Assembly (NCBI GenBank): GCA_021818045.1
Contig: JAKAFF010000085.1
Coordinates: 1 to 6,434, forward strand
DNA from: a bacterium
GTDB taxonomy: Bacteria; Chlamydiota; Chlamydiia; Chlamydiales; SM23-39
Reading direction: 5' to 3'
Length of the DNA stretch: 6,434 bases
The notes under the pieces are model-generated. The model was not told where the DNA came from. It searched no databases and saw nothing but the letters and a program-made list of their open reading frames with translations. Position 1 is the stretch's first letter, and the number at the start of each line of letters is the position of its first letter. Of the stretch, positions 1 to 5,191 are shown in pieces. A program made the position numbers and the translations under genes.

Positions 1-311
1 GTTCTAGATGGTTTTTTTGTTTTTTCTGAAATTTTTGCGGAGAGGATCACTCCTAAAAGAGCGGCGTTGACACACCACTGGCGATTAAACTCGATGAGCA
101 GATCGAAAAACTTGGGCCAGTATTGTATTTGTAGTTTTGCGTATAAGAAGCGCCAGGGTTGGTTATTATAAGCAGACGGGGCAAAACGTGCGGCTTCAAA
201 TAGCGAGGCGATCAGGGCATCATCGATGGGCTCGGCGCTCATTGCGCGAGGAGACCAGCGATTTAGGATCATGGGAGAGATGGGGTGATCTGCTTTTCTG
301 GGATTATTCAC
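1..311 (-). CDS. Nitroreductase-family FMN protein, N-terminal half (cut by window edge)
   Basis: The minus strand carries 103 codons open to the window edge. Family members are FMN-dependent NAD(P)H oxidoreductases of about 200 residues, so roughly half is visible. Seen directly: RWSPRAM at residues 18-24 and APSAYNNQPWRF at 44-55, the region that contacts FMN phosphate and isoalloxazine in this family; residues 81-93 (VNAALLGVILSAK) fit the following segment. I chose the GTG at 311-309 because residues 7-17 (ADHPISPMILN) already match the stretch that precedes RWSPRA in relatives, and AGG lies 8 bases upstream. An ATG start at 272 would remove this stretch. It follows the APC antiporter by 9 bases and is probably co-transcribed with it. 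The physiological substrate cannot be read from the sequence. Confidence 0.85.
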   Translation of the reverse strand, partial: MNNPRKADHPISPMILNRWSPRAMSAEPIDDALIASLFEAARFAPSAYNNQPWRFLYAKLQIQYWPKFFDLLIEFNRQWCVNAALLGVILSAKISEKTKKPSR

Positions 312-320
312 AAACGCGAC

Positions 321-1715
321 CTATGGTTTCCAAGAGGGGTTTCTAAAATAGTAGAAAAGGGCGGGGATCAAGGACATGAGGAGAATGCCGCCGAACAAAA
401 ATCCCTCGTAAAAAAACAAGCTGCCCACTCGCAGCTGGCCAGGCGGGACAAATCCAAGGGTAAAGGCAAAAGTGGAGCTCAAAACTCCCAATGACCCGAC
501 AAACCAGATGCCCGGCATATGATAGGGGATTCTGTAGGATCTAGGGACGTGAGGGTGGCTATAGCGCAATTTAATAGCTGATAGAAACATTAGAATGTAC
601 ATGATGAGATATAGCTGGGCGGACATGGCGCTTAAGATCCAAAACGCACTACTGGCACTGGGCATCCACAAAAAAGCGAGGGCGGAAATGGAGACGATGA
701 TTCCTTGGAAGAAGAGGAGATTAGAGGGCATTCCATATTTGTTGAGTTTTTGAAACACGGGAGGTAAATCGCCGTGCTTTGATGTAGCATGAAGCGCCCG
801 CACGGGGCCGATGATCCATGCATTGAGTTCGCCCACGGCCCCAAATACAATCATTGCGCCAAGCGGCAATAGCAATCCATCGAGTTTAAAATGTCCCAAA
901 AAGGCAGTGAATGCCTCCATGAGGCCTGCGACTAGACTGATCTGTTCGCGAGGGATCATGATGGCGATGGCCAAAGCGCCGGCTGCATATATAAGGAGCG
1001 CGACTGTGGCTGCGATAACGATAGCTTTAGGGAATGTGCGTTGGGGATCTTTCACCTCTTTAATATGGGCTGCAGAGACTTCAAGGCCGCCAAAGGCAAG
1101 AAAAAGGCCGGTGATAAAAACGAGGTTATCTAGACGAGTAACAGATGGGATCAGGGAATCCCAGGAGAAGGGGATTTGGAGGGGATTTCCTTGGGCGATC
1201 CAGGTAAAGCCGAGGATGATGAGCAAGATGCCGGGGATAATCGTTCCTGCAAAAACGCCGATTGCGCTAAACCAGCTCGACGTTCTAATGCCGAAATAAT
1301 TCAGCAATGTAAATCCCCAAAACCCTCCCACAATTGAGATCAGTAGGTAGGCCTTGCTCTCCACAAGGGCTGGGTTGATGAGGTAGGCGAAGGTGGAAGC
1401 GGCAAAGGAGAGGATCGCTGGAAACCATGTCACATTGTGAATCCACTGCATCCAGATGGCAAAAAAACCCCATCCTGGGCCAAAGGCTTCCTTCACCCAA
1501 ATGTACACCCCTCCAGCTTCAGACCACCCAGTTGCAAGTTCGGCCGAAATGAGGGCTGCGGGAAAAAGAAACACTAAAGCTACGACGAGATAAAAAAAGG
1601 AGGAGCCGAACCCGTATTCAGACACAATCGGCAAATTTCTCAAAGATGTCATGACCGCCAAATTCAGCAAGGCAAGTAAAATGGGTCCAATAAATCGGCG
1701 TCTTTGCTGATCCAT
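321..1715 (-). CDS. APC-superfamily amino acid antiporter, GadC/XasA-like
   Basis: This 464-residue inner-membrane protein has about 12 hydrophobic segments, the usual size and layout of the APC superfamily. Landmarks are the N-terminal helix around residues 9-29, the helix-6 region FGGLEVSAAHIKEVKDPQR at 208-226 followed by TFPKA (the APC motif with G-x-E and P-x-R-x-F-P), and the loop TSKHGDLPPVFQKLNKYGMP at 311-330, typical of the glutamate:GABA antiporter branch. Chlamydiae carry a relative annotated xasA/gadC, so exchange of amino acids with the host is a reasonable inference, but the substrate is not determined. The start is ATG at 1715-1713 with no clear Shine-Dalgarno site. The gene is divergent from the SH2 gene (96 bases between starts). 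Its TAG stop is in frame with the nitroreductase gene that follows. Confidence 0.9.
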   Translation of the reverse strand: MDQQRRRFIGPILLALLNLAVMTSLRNLPIVSEYGFGSSFFYLVVALVFLFPAALISAELATGWSEAGGVYIWVKEAFGPGWGFFAIWMQWIHNVTWFPAILSFAASTFAYLINPALVESKAYLLISIVGGFWGFTLLNYFGIRTSSWFSAIGVFAGTIIPGILLIILGFTWIAQGNPLQIPFSWDSLIPSVTRLDNLVFITGLFLAFGGLEVSAAHIKEVKDPQRTFPKAIVIAATVALLIYAAGALAIAIMIPREQISLVAGLMEAFTAFLGHFKLDGLLLPLGAMIVFGAVGELNAWIIGPVRALHATSKHGDLPPVFQKLNKYGMPSNLLFFQGIIVSISALAFLWMPSASSAFWILSAMSAQLYLIMYILMFLSAIKLRYSHPHVPRSYRIPYHMPGIWFVGSLGVLSSTFAFTLGFVPPGQLRVGSLFFYEGFLFGGILLMSLIPALFYYFRNPSWKP

Positions 1716-1739
1716 TCCGATAGGTTACAGCGAAGAGCC

Positions 1740-1761
1740 ATTTTCGGTATACACCGAAAAT
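1740..1761. repeat. Perfect inverted repeat between divergent genes
   Basis: TTTTCGGT, a 4-base spacer ATAC, then ACCGAAAA at 1741-1760; one more A/T pair at 1740 and 1761 makes 9-bp arms. It lies 25 bases upstream of the antiporter start and 51 bases upstream of the SH2 start. No T-run follows on either strand, so it does not look like an intrinsic terminator. A regulator operator shared by the two divergent genes is the simplest reading. A possible weak -10 (TATACA, 1748-1753) would overlap it. Confidence 0.6.
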
Positions 1762-1798
1762 TTCTGCGAAAAAATCCAAAGTGCGCTATATCACAAAT

Positions 1799-1805
1799 GA
1801 GGTGG
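1799..1805 (+). promoter_or_regulatory. Shine-Dalgarno site that fixes the SH2 gene start
   Basis: GAGGTGG sits 6 bases before ATG 1812 and is one of the two strong ribosome-binding sites in the window. It favours 1812 over the in-frame ATG at 1797, which overlaps the site, and over the TTG at 1704, which would run through the intergenic inverted repeat and into the start of the antiporter gene. Confidence 0.8.
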
Positions 1806-1811
1806 AAAATT

Positions 1812-2639
1812 ATGGGCATATCAATATCGCGCAAAGAGGTATTCGACAATCTCGTTCGGTTTAAAGACAATGTGTCACAAATGCGCTCGGATGTATCAAG
1901 GAGAAAAGAGGGGGACCGCAGTTACAAAGTGCTGTTGAATTGTCGCACAGGAGCGATGCGCTTTACGCAAAAAATCAGCGCTCTAGAAACGCACATGGCT
2001 CAACAAAAATCTAAACCTGGACCTGTAGGTGAATGGAAAGAGGCGAAAATTATCGTCCATCAAAAGCATCTCAATGAGGGCGCCTATTTTGAGATATGCG
2101 ACAGCCATAATCATCAATTGCAAAAACAAGACCTTGTCCCGACTGCCTGGCACATTACACGTGAAACTTTGGATGCATTAAATGGCCGGGCAAAAGAGGT
2201 CAGAGGCTCTCAAGGACAGCTACTGATAGAAGAGGCCATTCTCAACGATCTTTCGTCGATCCATCTCGCAGCCGCACAAGAACTCATTGAAGGAGCTGCT
2301 GGGTGGATGGGATCCATCAGCCGCATTGATGCGGAGAAAATGTTATCCAAGCGCCCCGTCGGAACTTATCTACTCAGGGAAGCAGATCCTTTGGCTCAAG
2401 CTATATCCTTTCATTTTGCAGAAGAAAACCAGCTATCGGTTAGGCCCTACCTATTGACTGTGGTTGAATCCGACAAGAAAATTGTCGACATTCTTCTTTT
2501 ACAAACGAGTCGCGGATGGCTGTTATATCACGATGATCCAAACCTAAAAGATTCACAACTATACCACTACTTTTCATCCGTGCAAGAGGTTCTCCAATCG
2601 ATAGGGAAGGTGGCGATTATCCCACTGTCTCATGTGTGA
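1812..2639 (+). CDS. SH2-domain protein, candidate host-directed effector
   Basis: This is a 275-residue soluble protein without signal peptide or membrane segment. The C-terminal ~110 residues (about 163-272) read as an SH2 domain. GWMGSISRIDAEKMLSK at 164-180 matches the W-x-G-x-I-S-R-x-x-A-E-x-x-L entry and helix A, with R171 at the alpha-A2 arginine position. GTYLLRE at 184-190 matches the GTFLVRE strand B motif, with R189 as the phosphotyrosine-binding arginine. Strands C and D fit PYLLTVVES (212-220) and KIVDILLLQTSRGWLLYH (223-240); the strand-D histidine of many SH2 domains is replaced, around D226. FSSVQEVLQSI (254-264) fits helix B. Residues 191-211 form a longer B-C connection than usual. 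I do not recognise residues 1-160, which are basic near the N-terminus. Binding of host phosphotyrosine proteins after type III secretion is an inference; no secretion signal can be proved by eye. Confidence 0.78.
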   Translation: MGISISRKEVFDNLVRFKDNVSQMRSDVSRRKEGDRSYKVLLNCRTGAMRFTQKISALETHMAQQKSKPGPVGEWKEAKIIVHQKHLNEGAYFEICDSHNHQLQKQDLVPTAWHITRETLDALNGRAKEVRGSQGQLLIEEAILNDLSSIHLAAAQELIEGAAGWMGSISRIDAEKMLSKRPVGTYLLREADPLAQAISFHFAEENQLSVRPYLLTVVESDKKIVDILLLQTSRGWLLYHDDPNLKDSQLYHYFSSVQEVLQSIGKVAIIPLSHV

Positions 2640-2652
2640 CAAATAATGATTT

Positions 2653-2979
2653 CTATTTTTTCCACTTTGTAGTTTTCGCAAGCAAAAACACTAACATGGC
2701 TGCGCTAAAAACCGCCAAACTGCCGGGAATGCTGCTTTTGGTTAAGCTGTAGCGGACTGAAAAAAGGATCGTTAAAAGAGTCGTCATTGTGAGTGCAATG
2801 TAGGACCCTACGCGAATCTTTGCGAACATAAAAAGAGCGCAAATGATTAAAACCACCCCAGAGCCAACCCCAGAATAAAGAGACATGAGACTGCCTGCTT
2901 GTTGATAGCCCAGATAGCCCAACCCCGCAATCAGACACCCGTAAATTAAAACAGACCAACTAGACGATTTTGTGAGCAC
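2653..2979 (-). CDS. TMEM14/FAX-family small membrane protein
   Basis: This 108-residue protein has three or four hydrophobic segments (about 9-26, 36-53, 57-75 and 86-101), the size and layout of the TMEM14 family (Pfam Tmemb_14, UPF0136). The family signature is visible: YG at 13-14, glycine-rich GLGYLGYQQAGSLMSLYSG at 19-37, and a conserved P-x-x-L hairpin, IPGSLAVFSAAML, at 84-96. Eukaryotic members include mitochondrial TMEM14C, needed for porphyrin handling in haem synthesis, and plastid FAX1, which exports fatty acids. The bacterial role is not established. The start is GTG at 2979, with an excellent AGGAGA upstream. It begins 10 bases after the TspO gene and is surely in the same transcript. 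It converges with the SH2 gene, with only 13 bases between their stops. Confidence 0.82.
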   Translation of the reverse strand: MLTKSSSWSVLIYGCLIAGLGYLGYQQAGSLMSLYSGVGSGVVLIICALFMFAKIRVGSYIALTMTTLLTILFSVRYSLTKSSIPGSLAVFSAAMLVFLLAKTTKWKK

Positions 2980-2985
2980 GGCAAC

Positions 2986-2991
2986 TCTCCT
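2986..2991 (-). promoter_or_regulatory. Shine-Dalgarno site of the TMEM14 gene, overlapping the TspO stop
   Basis: On the minus strand AGGAGA lies 6 bases before GTG 2979 and shares bases with the TAG stop (2992-2990) of the upstream TspO gene. This supports the GTG start and suggests translational coupling of the two genes. Confidence 0.8.
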
Positions 2992-3502
2992 ATGGGGTTG
3001 ATATACAAATAATCATGTTTAGACCGACTAAATACAATATCCAAAAGGCTGGGAAAACAAGTAAAGCTCCAGCGAGCTTTTCCCTCTTCCAAAATAAAAG
3101 GCAAGCTAAGATGTGCGTGCTCCAGAGCAATAGTAGCGATACAAGGCTCAAAAGCATCTGATGCAAGCCAAAAAAGCTTGCGCTCCAAAAAGCTTGAAAA
3201 AGGAGCTGACCTAAAAAAACAGTTAACTCTAATCGCAATACTGTCAAAGAGTTGGCTCTCCATATCAGCCACATGCCAAGTCCTAGAGAAAGACTGTACA
3301 AGGAGCTGAGCCCTTGATATATAGGTTGAGGGAATGCTTGGTAAAATGGGGTCGAAAGACGCCCCAACCATAAAAGTCCCAAGCAAATAGAAAGCCAAAT
3401 CCCCAATCCCACTAGCTGTTCGGGAAGCGTGCGGTGACTGCTTTTGAGAAAAGTTTTCGATCTCAAAGAGGCAGATTCTGAAGGCGATGGATCTACTGAC
3501 AT
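2990..3502 (-). CDS. TspO/MBR-family membrane protein, divergent
   Basis: This 170-residue protein has five hydrophobic segments (about 30-47, 66-82, 92-112, 116-137, 147-167) after a polar, serine-rich N-terminal tail of about 28 residues. TspO proteins, about 155-160 residues long, are five-helix membrane proteins that bind porphyrins, haem and sterols. Matching features are GMWLIW (76-81), QLLFQAFWSASFFG (99-112, family Q-L-x-L-N-x-x-W-S-x-x-F-F), W127 in helix 4, and P151, W154 and L161-N162 in helix 5. Several usual residues are missing: the N of QLxLN is Q103, the helix-2 entry PPxWxFGPVW is reduced to PQPIYQGLSS, and PY is PA. I chose ATG 3502 because a perfect -10 box lies upstream of it; a TTG at 3538 would lie upstream of that promoter. 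It is followed by the TMEM14 gene. Confidence 0.75.
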   Translation of the reverse strand: MSVDPSPSESASLRSKTFLKSSHRTLPEQLVGLGIWLSICLGLLWLGRLSTPFYQAFPQPIYQGLSSLYSLSLGLGMWLIWRANSLTVLRLELTVFLGQLLFQAFWSASFFGLHQMLLSLVSLLLLWSTHILACLLFWKREKLAGALLVFPAFWILYLVGLNMIICISTP

Positions 3503-3527
3503 AGTAAAAGATTTAGCCGATCCTACA

Positions 3528-3533
3528 ATTATA
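3528..3533 (-). promoter_or_regulatory. Probable -10 box for the TspO-TMEM14 unit
   Basis: A perfect TATAAT reads on the minus strand, 25 bases upstream of ATG 3502, predicting transcription to begin near 3521 with a leader of about 20 bases. No good -35 is seen at 16-18 bases (CAATCA at 17), so the call rests on the -10 alone. Confidence 0.45.
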
Positions 3534-3572
3534 CACAAATGGATTTGAGTTGATTGCCGATTCTTCAGGTTG

Positions 3573-3584
3573 TTTCGGTATAAA
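3573..3584 (+). promoter_or_regulatory. Possible -10 region for the tsaC-like gene
   Basis: TATAAA at 3579-3584 has a weak -35 (TTGCCG, 3554-3559) 19 bases upstream and would give a leader of about 30 bases before GTG 3621. An alternative is TATAGT at 3610-3615 with TTGCAA at 3589-3594, spacer 15, which would start transcription almost at the GTG. Neither is compelling. TTTCGGTATA here (3573-3582) also occurs at 1742-1751, in the other divergent spacer. Confidence 0.3.
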
Positions 3585-3620
3585 GAAATTGCAAAGAATT
3601 CGGAAGTTCTATAGTCTCTA

Positions 3621-4511
3621 GTGCCCGTGTATACACAAGTACTAAAACCAGAAGAGCTCGTCTTTGCCGTAGAGCGTCTACGCGCAGGGCATCCTATCGT
3701 TTTCCCAACAGAAACGGTTTACGGTCTTGGAGCGCCTATTTTTCTAGAAGATGCGGTGCAATTGATTTACAAGATCAAGGGGCGCCCCTCCGACAACCCT
3801 CTGATTGCCCATGTTTCCGATCTAAAAGGGGCTCTGGCTTTGTCAGAAGATTTGCCGCCCTTGTTTTATCGTTTGGCCGAAGCATTTTGGCCAGGTCCAT
3901 TGACTTTGGTGGTAAGACGATCTTCGCGAGTGCCGGATGCGGTGTCGGCAGGGCTTGCAACCATTGCGATTCGGATGCCGAAACATCCTGTTGCAAGAAG
4001 GCTTATCCAAGAGGTGGGCCAGCCTCTTGTAGCGCCCTCGGCAAATCTCTCTGGCCGTCCCTCTCCCACTTCTATACAAGATGTTTTAGAAGATTTGGAT
4101 GGATTAGTGCCTTTTGTCATTGATGGAGGGGAGTGCGAGGTGGGGATAGAGTCTACCGTGTTAAGCCTTTGTTCTGAAAAGCCTCTATTGCTGCGCCCAG
4201 GAAGTATCTGTCGTGAAGCTTTGGAAGAGACTCTTAGCTGCCGCGTAGATTTAGCGAATTCTTCGACCCCTATCCAGTCTCCTGGCATGAAATACCGTCA
4301 CTATGCACCCAAAGCTTCGGTGCGCTTGGTATATGATCGCTCTCAGCTTAAAGACCCATATATCATTCCCACAGCAAAAACGCTGTATGCGCAACTGCGC
4401 AAAGCTGATCGTTTGGGATGGGAAAGGATAGATATTTTTTGCGATGCTGCAGTCCAGAGCAATGCCGCTCTTATGAATCGGCTATTGCGCGCAGCAGGCC
4501 AAATCGCGTAA
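3621..4511 (+). CDS. L-threonylcarbamoyladenylate synthase (TsaC/Sua5 type)
   Basis: This cytosolic enzyme makes threonylcarbamoyl-AMP from threonine, bicarbonate and ATP, the first step of the universal t6A37 tRNA modification. The YrdC domain (about 1-205) is complete: FPTETVYGLG at 28-37, K-x-R in KGRPSDNPL (53-61), FWPGPLTLV (89-97), S-x-N in PSANLSGRPSPT (139-150), GIESTV (175-180) and LRPG (191-194). A Sua5-type linker SPGMKYRHYAPKA follows (220-232). The C-terminal domain is short: after VRLVYDR only TLYAQLRKADRLG (254-266) and ALMNRLLRAAGQIA (283-296) match, so about 40-50 residues of the usual Sua5 domain are missing and the total is 296 rather than about 330-350. The GTG start has no clear Shine-Dalgarno site; a second GTG at 3627 is possible. 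It probably shares a transcript with the RDD gene 11 bases downstream. Confidence 0.93.
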   Translation: MPVYTQVLKPEELVFAVERLRAGHPIVFPTETVYGLGAPIFLEDAVQLIYKIKGRPSDNPLIAHVSDLKGALALSEDLPPLFYRLAEAFWPGPLTLVVRRSSRVPDAVSAGLATIAIRMPKHPVARRLIQEVGQPLVAPSANLSGRPSPTSIQDVLEDLDGLVPFVIDGGECEVGIESTVLSLCSEKPLLLRPGSICREALEETLSCRVDLANSSTPIQSPGMKYRHYAPKASVRLVYDRSQLKDPYIIPTAKTLYAQLRKADRLGWERIDIFCDAAVQSNAALMNRLLRAAGQIA

Positions 4512-4522
4512 ACTATTAATTT

Positions 4523-5191
4523 ATGACGGACAAAGTAATTGAGCCATCGGAAATCATTGTGGAGCAGCGGGAGCGGCAGCCGCGCGAAAATATTACTCAC
4601 GTCAATCCATGGATCCGGTTTTTAGCAAGATATGTCGATTACTCATTATTCTTTTTGGTTCTTTTGCTCTCTCGCAAGTGGCTGCATGGAGAGCTGCCTT
4701 TAGGGCACTACGAATATTTTATCCCCTTTGAATTTTTTGTCTGGATCCCTGTAGAGGCGCTGCTTTTATCGTTGTGGGGCACAACTCCAGGTAAATTTTT
4801 TCTCAAGACGCGACTAAAAGCTGGTAAAAGAGGCAAACTCGAATGGATCTGCGCGTTACGGCGTAGTTTTTCTGTGTGGTTTCGAGGACTTGGAATGGGG
4901 ATTGTGGGCGTGAACGTTTTTTGCATGTTGACGGCTTATAATCGGTTGCGCATGATGCAAATCACCACTTGGGATCGCGACGAACACGTTGTTGTGACTC
5001 ACTATCCAATCGGTCGCTGGCGCATCTATGTTGCAGCGACAATCGCCCTCTTTGGCACCCTTTTTTATTACTCGGAAAAAGGAAAAGAGTTGAAAAGACC
5101 GCTTGGGTGCGATATAAAATATTTTCATGAAAAAGTGGAAACAGCTTCTAGCGGCCATTTTACTCGGTCTTCTGATCTGGGTGTCTCCTGA
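4523..5191 (+). CDS. RDD-family membrane protein
   Basis: This 222-residue membrane protein has hydrophobic segments near 38-50, 67-85, 118-138 and 167-183. RDD signatures are visible: RFLARYVDY at 32-40 (the R...D of the first helix), LWGTTPGKFFLKTRL at 84-98 (family W-G-x-T-P-G-K), and TTWDRDEHVVVTH at 148-160 near the end of the core, as in many RDD proteins. The family is widespread with mixed proposed roles; no substrate can be named here. The start is ATG 4523, 11 bases after the tsaC-like stop, with no Shine-Dalgarno site. The last 21 or so codons, a polar tail after the final helix, overlap the dicarboxylate translocator gene by 65 bases in another frame; this tail is probably not part of the conserved fold. 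Confidence 0.82.
   Translation: MTDKVIEPSEIIVEQRERQPRENITHVNPWIRFLARYVDYSLFFLVLLLSRKWLHGELPLGHYEYFIPFEFFVWIPVEALLLSLWGTTPGKFFLKTRLKAGKRGKLEWICALRRSFSVWFRGLGMGIVGVNVFCMLTAYNRLRMMQITTWDRDEHVVVTHYPIGRWRIYVAATIALFGTLFYYSEKGKELKRPLGCDIKYFHEKVETASSGHFTRSSDLGVS
5090..5118 (+). promoter_or_regulatory. Near-consensus promoter inside the RDD gene, driving the translocator
   Basis: TTGAAA (5090-5095), an exact 17-base spacer, then TATAAA (5113-5118): five of six matches in each box of a housekeeping sigma promoter. Transcription would begin near 5125, two bases before ATG 5127, giving an almost leaderless mRNA. This agrees with the absence of a Shine-Dalgarno site for that start. It is a sequence match only. 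Confidence 0.5.

Noticed and set aside
137..494. Two plus-strand frames of 69 codons each at the left end
   Set aside because: They overlap the minus-strand nitroreductase and the end of the antiporter, whose protein motifs are clear, and they resemble nothing known.
811..1299. Plus-strand open frame of 162 codons opposite the antiporter
   Set aside because: It is antisense to a well-conserved membrane protein, has no family likeness and no ribosome-binding site; it is a shadow of the antiporter codon pattern.
1704..1811. Upstream extension of the SH2 gene from TTG 1704 or ATG 1797
   Set aside because: The strong GAGGTGG at 1799-1805 points to ATG 1812, and the extension would translate the intergenic dyad and overlap the antiporter start.
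2640..2652. Bidirectional terminator between the convergent SH2 and TMEM14 genes
   Set aside because: The gap is only 13 bases; there is a short T-run at 2656-2661 but I found no convincing stem next to it on either strand.
2946..3398. Minus-strand open frame of 150 codons overlapping the TspO and TMEM14 genes
   Set aside because: It lies in another frame of the TspO gene, whose own frame shows the family motifs; this one has no recognisable motif.
3503..3538. TTG start at 3538 adding 12 residues to the TspO protein
   Set aside because: The extension contains the perfect TATAAT box, has no ribosome-binding site, and adds nothing that resembles the family.
3866..4288. Minus-strand open frame of 140 codons opposite the tsaC-like gene
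   Set aside because: The plus strand holds all YrdC motifs; the antisense product is basic and low in structure, as expected of a shadow frame.
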